From CAWEHT01 sp963808455 (GTDB lineage: Bacteria > Chloroflexota > Anaerolineae > CG2-30-64-16), in NCBI GenBank assembly GCA_963808455.1, contig CAWEHT010000218.1:1-48460 (forward strand): DNA of 48,460 nucleotides. The letters are read 5' to 3'. The position numbers and the translations under genes were made by a program. This document shows positions 18,397 through 28,209 of the stretch, piece by piece. The stretch's first letter is position 1. Every line of letters starts with the position of its first letter. The notes under the pieces were generated by a model. That model searched no databases. It had not been told where the DNA came from and was given only the letters and a program-made list of their open reading frames with translations.

Positions 18397-18803
18397 ATGG
18401 CAGACACACGTGTCCAAGTCGAAGTGGAGGACTGGGTTCGGCGAGAGTGGATGTCCAAGGCCCTCGGTCAAACATTCCACCGCGAGCGGCTTCGGCTATC
18501 ATGCGGCGGTGCCTTCGACTTCGACGCCGTTAGTACGGACGGCACCGTCGTGGCAACCATCTCGACCAGCGGTGCCACTACAGCAAGCGGGAGGCAGGCC
18601 GTAGGCAAGATGCTCAAATCCGGTCCGACATGTACTTCCTTCTGCTCACCCAATGCCAGCGACGCATCGTGGTGTTGACGGAGAAGGACATGCTCGACCT
18701 TTGTACGAAAGAGAAGGCGAGCGGATGTGTGCCTGCCAGCATCGAATTCGCGTTGGCCCACATACCAGAAGGATTTGCCGACCGTCTTCGGAACCGCGCG
18801 TAG
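18397..18803 (+). CDS. Conserved hypothetical protein, possible PD-(D/E)xK-like, one frame break
   Basis: About 135 residues. ATG 18397 follows a GGGAGA element. The N-terminal part reads VEDWVRREWMSKALGQTF, then GGAFDFDAVSTDGTVVATIS. After one lost base near 18618 it continues IRSDMYFLLLTQCQRRIVVL and ends FADRLRNRA at a TAG (18801-18803). The alternation of FDFDAV, a conserved strand and a later basic strand recalls restriction-endonuclease-like folds, but the full catalytic D-ExK set is not evident. Shares its neighbourhood with a toxin-antitoxin-like pair. Function not recognised. Confidence 0.6.
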
Positions 18804-18833
18804 CGTGGCTTCAAAGGAAGTGCTGCCGTGGGC

Positions 18834-18864
18834 TTGAGCCTTGCTGGCCGGGGTCTGGTACAAT
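18834..18864 (+). promoter_or_regulatory. Probable promoter for the toxin-antitoxin-like pair
   Basis: TTGAGC (18834-18839), 19-base spacer, TACAAT (18859-18864). A GGGAGGG ribosome-binding site and ATG at 18886 follow. It gives the pair its own promoter inside the catabolic block. The spacer is longer than ideal. Confidence 0.5.
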
Positions 18865-18885
18865 AGCCCCCGTGGGAGGGTTACA

Positions 18886-19188
18886 ATGAGCACGCCCGAA
18901 AGGCCGTATACCACCGACCAAATTCTCGCCTCTCTGGGCTACAGCGACCCGATGGAAGCCGCTCGTCAGCAGGCCCGCATGCTGCTGCTTGGGCGGCTGG
19001 CCCGCTACGAGGCAATGATCGGGCAATTGCAGGCAGACTGCGGTCGTTCCATCGAGGAGCTAAAGCGCCGCTACAATGCCGAAGGGAGCGAGGATTTCGC
19101 GTCAGACGACTGCTATGTCCGGTTGCAGTGGTGCCGCGATGCCATTGACGTCATTAACGCACAGCTTGACTCGCTGGCCCGGCACTGA
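18886..19188 (+). CDS. Small helical protein, putative antitoxin of the following TumE-like gene
   Basis: 100 residues. ATG 18886 follows GGGAGGG. Almost entirely helical, with a Leu/Arg/Glu-rich pattern (ARMLLLGRLARYEAMIGQLQ, SIEELKRRYN) suggesting a coiled coil and protein-protein contact. No clear helix-turn-helix. Its stop is three bases before the start of the DUF6516/TumE-like gene, the usual antitoxin-first order. The antitoxin role is inferred from this arrangement only. Confidence 0.6.
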   Translation: MSTPERPYTTDQILASLGYSDPMEAARQQARMLLLGRLARYEAMIGQLQADCGRSIEELKRRYNAEGSEDFASDDCYVRLQWCRDAIDVINAQLDSLARH

Positions 19189-19191
19189 GCC

Positions 19192-19557
19192 ATGCTGTCG
19201 GTTCTCGACGCTCATGGATCGCTATTCAAATCCTGGAGGGTAACCTTTTACGAGCAGGAAGGCGATGCATACGCGCTGCATATCTCAGGTCTCTTGCAGG
19301 ATGAAAGTCGCCTGGAGGTCCGGGACTACGTCTTCCCAGGGGGAAGCCGTAGGTACGCGTATCAGTGGATGAATGCCGATGGCGCTTTCCGCCGCCGCTG
19401 GGACAACGCGCCCCACTGGCCAACGGTTGCCACCGCTCCGCATCACGTCCACATCCCAGATCAAGCGATGCCTGAGGCCTCGACCGTGACAAATATCGAG
19501 GACCTGCTGGCCTGGCTGCAAGAGTGGTTCAGTGAAAGGGGAAACGTCAGGCCTTGA
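19192..19557 (+). CDS. DUF6516/TumE-like putative toxin
   Basis: 121 residues, ATG 19192. Family-like elements are RDYVF, RRYAYQWMNADGAFRRRWDN and APHWPTVATAPHHVHIPD, and a helical tail NIEDLLAWLQEWF. Small proteins with the YAYQW and RWDNaPHh pattern belong, as I recall, to the DUF6516/TumE-like group found next to small partner genes and proposed as toxins. The conserved Arg, Trp and His residues could form a nuclease-like site, but this is unproven. Forms a tight pair with the preceding gene. Confidence 0.65.
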   Translation: MLSVLDAHGSLFKSWRVTFYEQEGDAYALHISGLLQDESRLEVRDYVFPGGSRRYAYQWMNADGAFRRRWDNAPHWPTVATAPHHVHIPDQAMPEASTVTNIEDLLAWLQEWFSERGNVRP

Positions 19558-19686
19558 GCAGTGACCCGAGCCATTCCTCCACGCTTTGTGCAGGGTTGGG
19601 CGCCCCAGGACTTTTCACGTGAGCAACGGGTGCATTTCTGGCGCCGCTTGCGCCGCGCCCGCTGGCCCCGGAACAGGGACACACCT

Positions 19687-20602
19687 GTGAGCGACCTGAG
19701 CGCGAAAGGGACGATCTTCAACATCCAGCGCTTCTCGCTCCATGACGGGCCGGGCATCCGGACCACCATCTTCATGAAGGGCTGCCCACTGCGCTGCTGG
19801 TGGTGTCATAACCCCGAGAGCCAGGCGGCGGCACCGGAGTTGATGTTCCGCGCCGCCCGATGCATCCGCTGCGGCGCCTGCCTGGCGGCGTGCGATCAGG
19901 GCGCATCGGGCGCAGTCGACGGGCAACTGGCCGTCGACCGCGGCCTTTGCACGGCGTGCGGCGCCTGCGTGGCCGTGTGCTACGCCGAGGCCCGGGAGGT
20001 CATGGGCCGGGAAGTGACCGTGGTCAAGCTGCTCGACGACATCCTCCGCGACGCCCCGTTCTTCGAGGAGTCGGGCGGCGGGGTGACGTTCTCCGGCGGC
20101 GAGCCGCTCTACCAGCCGCTCTTCCTGCTGGCCATCCTGCAGGCCTGCAAAGCGCGCGAGATCGCCACGGCGCTGGATACCTGCGGGCTGGCCCGCTGGG
20201 AGACGTTCGACAGGGTCCGCCCTTATGTTCAACCTCTTCCTCTACGACCTGAAGCTGTTGGACGACGAGCGCCATCGCCGCTTCACCGGGGCTTCCAACG
20301 CGCTGATCCTGAGCAACCTGCACGAGCTGTCGGCTCGCGGGCACAGGGTCCACGTCAGGGTACCCATCATTCCCGGGATCAACGACGACGGCGAGAACAT
20401 CCGGCAGCTTGGGGAGTTCCTCTCGGCGCTGCCGGCGCTCGAGCAGGTCACGCTTCTGGCTTACCACCGGACGGGCATTGAGAAGTATAATTCGCTTGGC
20501 TTGGCGTACAGGCTGCCCGATACGCGGCCGCCCGGCGAGGAGCGGATGGCCGAGATCGCCGGGGTGCTGGCCGGATACGGCCTGCGCGTGGAACCTGGCT
20601 GA
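19687..20602 (+). CDS. Glycyl-radical-enzyme activating enzyme (radical SAM), one frame break
   Basis: About 304 residues. It installs the glycyl radical on the adjacent enzyme using S-adenosylmethionine. GTG 19687 is chosen because family similarity starts at once (GTIFNIQRFSLHDGPGIRTT). Radical SAM motif CPLRCWWC (Cx3Cx2C). A ferredoxin insert with two four-cysteine clusters follows (CIRCGACLAAC and CTACGACVAVC), typical of activases for PFL-like eliminases. GGGVTFSGGEPL is the SAM-binding GGE region. One extra T near 20227 shifts the frame; the rest continues NLFLYDLKLLDDERHRRF to VRVPIIPGIND. It lies 88 bases before the glycyl radical enzyme. Oxygen-sensitive chemistry, so an anaerobic lifestyle stage is implied. 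Confidence 0.92.
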
Positions 20603-20690
20603 CAGGTGTCGGCCGTGGGTCGATGGAGCCGGGCTGACGGGTGCCGGCGTTGCGTCGATGGAACCTGGTCGATGGTCAGGAGGCTGAGAA

Positions 20691-23062
20691 ATGGCAATCA
20701 GCGAGAGGGTGGCGCGGCTGCGCCGGCTGAGCCTGGACGCGGTGCCGAGCATTGCGACCGAGCGCGCCGAGTTGATCACCGAATTCTACGGTCAGCAGGG
20801 CCCCTGCCTCTACTCGATCCCGGTGCAGCGGGCGCTCTCCTTCAAGTACTTGATGGAGCACAAGACCATCTACCTGGGTGATGGCGAGCTCATCGTCGGC
20901 GAGAAGGGGCCGGCTCCCAAGGCGACGCCCACCTTCCCCGAGCTGTGCTGCCACAGCCTGAGCGACCTGGACATCCTGAACTCGCGCGAGAAGATCCCGT
21001 TCGCCGTCAGCGTCGAGGCCCGGCGAACGTACGAAGAGCGCATCGTCCCCTTTTGGGCCGGCCATTCCATGCGCGACCTGCTCTTCGCCGAGATGACCGG
21101 CGAATGGCGGGCCGCCTACGACGCCGGCATTTTCACCGAGTTCATGGAGCAGCGCGCTCCCGGCCACACCGTCCTGGACGACAAGATTCTATCATCGCGG
21201 CATGCTCGCGTTCAGAGAGGATATCGATCGCAGCCTGAGCTCGTTGAGCTACCTGGACGACCCGCTGGCCTACGCCAAGCAGGAAGAGCTGAAGGCGATG
21301 GCCATCTGTGTGGATGGGCTGATCCGCTTCGCCGAGCGCCACGCCGAGCGGGCGCTCGAGCTGGCGGCGGCCGAGCGCGACCAAGGGCGCGCCGCCGAGC
21401 TCCGGCGGATCGCCGAGGTCTGCCGGCGCGTGCCTGCCCACGCCCCGCGTGATTTCTGGGAGGCGCTGCAGTACTATTGGTTCGTGCACCTGGGGGTCAC
21501 CACGGAACTCAACACCTGGGATGCCTACTGCCCCGGGCGCATCGATCAGCACCTGCACCCGTTCTACGAGCAGGGCCTGGCGGCCGGCACTCTGACACGG
21601 GAGAGCGCCGAAGAGTTGCTGCAGTGCTTCTGGATCAAGTTCAACAACCAGCCGGCGCCGCCTAAGGTTGGCGTCACCGCCGAGGAAAGCGGCACTTACA
21701 CCGACTTCGCCCAGATCAACGTCGGCGGTGTGCGGCCCGATGGCTCCGACGGCGTCAACGAGGTGACCTACCTGGTCCTGGACGTGGTCGAGGAGATGCG
21801 GCTGCTGCAGCCGACGCGCGTCGATCCAGGTGAGCAAGAAAAACCCCAACCGCTTCATCAAGCGCGCCGCCCGTATCATCCGCACGGGCTTCGGCCAGCC
21901 TTCGGCATTCAATGCCGACGTGATCGTGCAGGAGCTGATGCGCCAGGGGAAATCCGTGGTCGATGCCCGCTGCGGCGGCTCGAGCGGCTGCGTGGAGGTG
22001 GGCGCGTTCGGCAAGGAGAACTACAACCTCACCGGCTATTTCAACCTGCCGAAAGTGCTGGAGATCACGCTCAACAACGGGCGCGACCCGCGCACCGGGC
22101 GCCAGATCGGCCCCGCGACCGGCGATCCGCGGGGCTTCGCCTCATTCGATGAGCTCTTCGAGGCGTTCAGGCAGCAGCTGGCCCACTTCCTGAACATCAA
22201 GATCCGGGGCAACAACGTCGTAGAGCGCCTCTACGCGACCTATCTGCCGGCCCCCTTCCTCTCGCTGCTTACTTCGGACTGCATCACCAACGGCAAGGAC
22301 TATCACGACGGGGGCGCCCGCTACAACACATCCTACATTCAGGGCGTCGGGATCGGCTCGATCACCGATGCCGCTGCGGCCATCAAATATCACGTCTTCG
22401 ACCACCAGAACATCGCCATGGCCGACCTGCTGCAGGCGTTGCAGGGCGACTTCGCCGGTCGCGAGCCACTGCGCCAGATGCTGCTCAACAAGACGCCCAG
22501 GTATGGCAACGACGACGACTACGCCGACGACGTCATGGTGGCCTTCTTCAATGCCTTCTTCGACGCGGTCGACGGGCGCCCGAACACCAAGGGCGGCCGC
22601 TACCACATCAACATGCTGCCCACAACCTGCCACGTTTACTTCGGCTCGGTGACCGGCGCCACCGCCGACGGGCGGCACGCCGGCCTGCCGCTTTCGGAGG
22701 GCATCTCGCCAGTGCAGGGAGCCGACCGCCGCGGCCCGACCGCCGTCATCCGCTCGGTCGCCAAGATGGACCACATCCGCACCGGCGGCACGCTGCTCAA
22801 CCAGAAGTTCACGCCGCAGGTGCTGGCCAAAGATGAGGACCTGGACAAGCTCGTGCAGTTGATCCGCACGCACTTCCAGCTCGACGCGCACCACATCCAG
22901 TTCAACGTGGTCGATGCCGCCACGCTGCGCGCCGCCCAGCAGACGCCGGAGCAGTATCGCGACCTGATCGTGCGCGTGGCAGGGTACAGCGACTACTTCT
23001 GCGACCTGAGCCGCGCCCTGCAAGACGAGATCATCGCCCGGACAGAACACGAATCGTTCTGA
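20691..23062 (+). CDS. hypD: Glycyl radical enzyme, probable trans-4-hydroxy-L-proline dehydratase (HypD-like), two frame breaks
   Basis: About 789 residues in the corrected frame. Radical-site GYS loop VRVAGYSDYF has Gly764 (codon 22982-22984); thiyl-radical Cys433 is in SGCVEVGAFG (codon 21989-21991). With one base removed near 21190 and one near 21822, these residues line up: Phe151, His159, Ser333, Asp338, Phe339, Cys433, Glu435, Tyr449, Thr644 and Gly764. Each is exactly one less than the positions I recall for C. difficile HypD (152, 160, 334, 339, 340, 434, 436, 450, 645, 765). HypD removes water from hydroxyproline to give pyrroline-5-carboxylate. The CVE motif argues against pyruvate formate-lyase, which has adjacent cysteines. 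Other eliminases of the family remain possible. Its activase lies just upstream and a proline-type peptidase downstream. Confidence 0.85.
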
Positions 23063-23068
23063 GAGAGC

Positions 23069-23299
23069 ATGAGCGAGAAGCTGCCGCGCATCACGGCAAT
23101 TCAGCTTGTCCGTACGCTACACAAAGACGGCTGGCAAGATGACCATCAGAGGGGCTCGCATCTGTACTTGCTGCATCCGGCGAAGCTCGGCCGCGTCACT
23201 GTTCCGATGCACGCCGGGAAGATCATAAAACCGGGACTGCTCGTCCGGATCCTGAAAGACGCCGGCCTGACGGTCGACGAGCTTAGGAGGCTGCTTTGA
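23069..23299 (+). CDS. hicA: HicA-type mRNA interferase toxin
   Basis: 76 residues with the HicA dsRBD-like fold. The N-terminal helix region is ITAIQLVRTLHKDGW. RGSHLYLLHP carries the catalytic His of the GSH motif. RVTVPMHAGKIIKPGLLVRI and the ending DAGLTVDELRRLL are typical. HicA cleaves mRNA and is neutralised by HicB. It starts six bases after the glycyl radical enzyme stop and overlaps the next start by four bases (TTGA). Confidence 0.88.
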   Translation: MSEKLPRITAIQLVRTLHKDGWQDDHQRGSHLYLLHPAKLGRVTVPMHAGKIIKPGLLVRILKDAGLTVDELRRLL

Positions 23300-23523
23300 G
23301 ACAGTATACCATCCTGCTGACGCCCGACATCGAGGAGGGTGGCTACGTCGTAGACACACCGGCTTTGCCGGGATGCCATACACAAGGCGATACCCTAGAA
23401 GAAGCCATCGCCAATGCGCGGGAGGCTATCGCGGGCTGGATCGAGGCCGCTCGAAAGCACGGCGAGGAAATTCCCGAAGAAGTCGACCACCCACAGGCAA
23501 TTATCGTCGCCGTCGCGGCTTAG
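23296..23523 (+). CDS. hicB: HicB-type antitoxin, short form
   Basis: 75 residues from a TTG start overlapping the hicA stop; GGAGG lies upstream. Partial RNase H-like HicB domain: YTILLTPDIEEGGYVVDTPA, LPGCHTQGDTLEEAIANARE. It lacks the C-terminal DNA-binding domain seen in long HicB proteins, so self-regulation would have to act another way. The next gene starts 20 bases later. Confidence 0.88.
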   Translation: MRQYTILLTPDIEEGGYVVDTPALPGCHTQGDTLEEAIANAREAIAGWIEAARKHGEEIPEEVDHPQAIIVAVAA

Positions 23524-23543
23524 ATGGTGCGCCTTGAGGAGCT

Positions 23544-24645
23544 ATGACGATCATCATGTCACATATCCAAACTCATTTCGACGACCTCCGCGCTCAGATG
23601 GTCGCTGCCCACATCGACCTGGTGGCCGTGGGCCCGACGACCAACATGCGCTACCTGCTGGGTTTCTCGCCCCATCCCGACGAGCGGCTGTGTTTGCTGC
23701 TGGTGACGGCCGCCGGCGCCGGCGTCGTCGTGCCGGCGCTCAATGCCGACCAGCTGGCAGAGCACACGGACCTGCCCCTTTTCCGCTGGTCCGACGAGGA
23801 CGGGCCTGACGCAGCGCTGCGGGGCACGCTGCAGGCCGCCCGCCATCGCGGGCGGCTGGCGGTGGACGGGACGACCCGCGCCGACTTCATTCTGCCCCTG
23901 CTCGAGCAGCTGGAGCCCGAAGGCGTGATCTCCGCGGGCGACCTCTTCACGCCGCTGCGCCAGCGCAAGTCGGCCGAAGAGATCGAGCTCCTCGCCGCAG
24001 CGGCCGCCCAGGCCGACCGGGCGATGGCCGCCGGCGCAGCCGCCTGCCGGCCGGGCGCCAGCGAGGCTGACGTGGCCTGGGCCATCGAGGCCGCTTTCCG
24101 CCAGGACGGCGCCGAGACGGTGGATTTTGCGATCGTGGCGTCGGGGCCCAACGGCGCCTTCCCCCATCATCACGCCGGCCCGCGCTGCCTTCAGGCTGGC
24201 GACGCCATCGTGCTCGACATCGGCGCCACGCGCCTTGGCTACAAATCCGACATTACGCGCATGGTCTGCCTGGGACAGCCCGGCGAGGATGTGCGGCGGG
24301 CCTACGCCGCTGTGCTGGCGGCCAACGAGCGGGGCCGCGCCGCGGTGCGCCCCGGCGCCACGACAGGGGACGTGGACCGCGCCGCGCGCGGCCGTGCTGA
24401 CCGAGGCCGGCTACGGAGATTACTTCACACACCGCACCGGCCATGGCCTGGGGCTGGACAGCCATGAGCCGCCCTGGATTGCCCATGGCAGCCAGACGGT
24501 CCTCGAGGAAGGTATGGTGTTCAGCATCGAGCCCGGCGCCTATCTGCCCGGCCGGTTCGGCATCCGCATCGAGGATATCGTGGCCGTCACGGCATCAGGC
24601 GCCCGCCTGCTCACCGGCTTCGATCATGGGCTGATCATAAAGTAG
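23544..24645 (+). CDS. M24-family metallopeptidase (Xaa-Pro aminopeptidase/dipeptidase type), one frame break
   Basis: About 366 residues, cytosolic (no signal). Creatinase-like N-terminal domain (TTNMRYLLGFSPHPDERLCL), then the pita-bread domain. All five metal ligands are visible: Asp in VLDIGATRLG, Asp in YKSDITRMV, His in HRTGHGLGLDSH, Glu in SIEPGAY, Glu in IRIEDIV. One extra base near 24388 splits the frame just before THRTGHG. M24 enzymes of this build cut bonds next to proline, and some prolidases accept Xaa-hydroxyproline. ATG 23544 lies only two bases after GAGGAG; ATG 23556 is an alternative. Last gene of the block. Likely releases proline or hydroxyproline from imported peptides (inference). 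Confidence 0.88.
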
Positions 24646-24669
24646 GGAAAGAGGAGCGACCGTTTTCTT

Positions 24670-24707
24670 CCGGGCTCTTTGGGTGGCTTCGCCACCCAAG
24701 AGCCCGG
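24670..24707. terminator. Long hairpin between convergent genes
   Basis: Inverted repeat with a ~17-bp stem, one bulged T and a TTCG-containing loop, 24 bases after the peptidase stop and 23 before the end of the minus-strand radical SAM gene. No T tract on either side. Probably a bidirectional transcription end. Confidence 0.65.
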
Positions 24708-24730
24708 TTAGCTATGCGAGACCCCGCCCG

Positions 24731-26210
24731 CTACGTTACGTGCAGCTCGCAGACCTTCCTGAAATGGTGGCCGTAAATGGCCAGCGTGACGGCCAGCGGG
24801 AACGCCTTCGGCTTTCGGAATAGGGCCCAGCCCATCAGATTCCAGTACTGCCGGCGCTCCATGCCCTTCATCCCAAGCTGGTAAACCGAACGGAAGAAAG
24901 CCAAGATGTACTCGGCCTCGAAGCGTGGTTGGGCGCGCGGGACCCGGTAATCGCGCAAGAACGTCCGGACGCGGGCGTAATACGGCACCGGGGAGTAAAG
25001 TTGATCCAGCAGCCAGCGGTAGCCGTTGCGCAGCGCCTCCAGCCCCATGACCGGCGCGATGTTCGTCGTGCCGTCCACGTTGTCGCCAGAAGGCGCTTCC
25101 GTCAGCCGCCCTTCCGCCTGCATACGCTCGTAGAGGCGGGTCCCGTAGGGCGCCTGGAGCAGCCCCACCATGGCCGTGACGATGCCGCTCATCTGGATGA
25201 AGGAAACCTGCTGCTGAAAGACGGAGGCCGTGTCGTTATCGAAGCCGACGATGAAGCCGCCCTGCACCTGCAGGCCGGCCTGCTGGATGCGCTTCACGCT
25301 CGCCACCAGATCGCGGTTCTTGTTCTGCAGCTTGCTGCACTCGCTCAGGCTCGCTTCGTTGGGCGTTTCGATCCCGACGAAGACGCACGTAAAGCCGGCC
25401 TCGGCCATCAGGCGCAATAGTTCCGGGTCATCCGCCAGGTTGATCGACACCTCCGTATTGAAGGGCAGGCCGGACTTGCCGCGCCGCCACTGGATCAGCG
25501 CCGGCAGCACTTCCGTCTTTAGCACCTTGCGGTTGCCGATGAAGTTGTCGTCAACGAAGAAGATGCTCTTGCGCCAGCCCAGCGCGTACAGGCTGTCCAG
25601 CTCGGCGATGATCTGCGCCGTGCCTTTCAGGCGCGGACGATGCCCGAACAGGGCCGTGACGTTGCAGAAGTCGCAGTTGAACGGGCACCCGCGCGAGAAC
25701 TGGACGTTCATGGTGTCGTAGCGCCGCATGTCGGCCAGCTGCCAGACGGGCACCGGCGTCTGCCGGATGTCCGGGTAATCGGTGCTGGCGTAAACGTGTT
25801 GGGGATGGCCCGTGGCAAGGTCGGCCAGGAACACCGGCAGGGTCAGCTCGGCTTCGTTGAGCACGAAGTGGTCCACCTCGGGGAAGTGCTCGTGTTCTTC
25901 GGTGAAAAGGGGGCCACCGGCCACGATCTTGACGCCGGCCTGCTTGCAGCGGGCCAGCGTGGCGCGGGCCGACTCGCGCTGCACGCCCATGGCGCCAATG
26001 AAGACGTAATCGGCCCAGGCCGAGATCCTCGTCGGTCAGATCGGCGACATTCAGGTCCACCAGGCGCTTGAGCCAACCATGCGGCAGCAGGGCTGCAATG
26101 GTCAACAGCCCCAGCGGCGGCGAGCCTGCCTTCTTGCGTATGAACTTAAGGGCGTGCTTGAAACTCCAGAAGGTGTCTGGGAACTCAGGATACACCAGCA
26201 GGATATTCAC
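24731..26210 (-). CDS. B12-binding radical SAM protein with DUF4070-type C-terminus, one frame break
   Basis: About 492 residues. GTG 26210 follows AGGAG eight bases upstream. The N-terminal cobalamin-binding-like domain begins MNILLVYPEFPDTFWSFKHA and contains VAGGPLFTEEHEHFPEVDHF. Radical SAM motif CPFNCDFC (Cx3Cx2C). The C-terminal region (QVQGGFIVGFDND, SGIVTAMVGLLQAPYGTRLY) matches the DUF4070 type shared with hopanoid methylases such as HpnP. The frame breaks near 26020 (DLTDEDL joining to ADYVFIGAMGVQ). The family is widespread in anaerobes but its substrate is unknown; methylation or another radical transformation of a lipid-like or aromatic substrate is possible. Single gene, convergent with the peptidase gene. 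Confidence 0.88.
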
Positions 26211-26430
26211 TTCGCTCTCCTTGGAGGGTTACCGGTTGCAGGTCAAGAAAGGAAAATAGCAATGGATGAATCGTGATGACCGGATACCCTGCGACGAACG
26301 CGATGCTGCCTGCTGGCAACCACGTGCCCGTTCCATCCATTCTAGGGCCGTCGGGGGTTTTCGTCAAGCGAGGCTCAGGAGCGTCGTCTTCCGCCGTCGC
26401 AAACCGGCGCCTTGACTGGCTGCCGTGTAG

Positions 26431-26436
26431 TATAAT
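26431..26436 (+). promoter_or_regulatory. TATAAT element directly before the ABC exporter start
   Basis: Perfect TATAAT at 26431-26436. The nearest TTGACT (26412-26417) is only 13 bases away, too close for a standard promoter. The expected transcription start coincides with ATG 26443, and no Shine-Dalgarno element lies between, suggesting a second leaderless mRNA. Confidence 0.5.
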
Positions 26437-26442
26437 GTCCCG

Positions 26443-28209
<1,767 letters not shown>

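Noticed and set aside
20691..23062. Pyruvate formate-lyase as the identity of the glycyl radical enzyme
   Set aside because: PFL has two adjacent active-site cysteines; here a single Cys in CVE with HypD-type surrounding residues is present.
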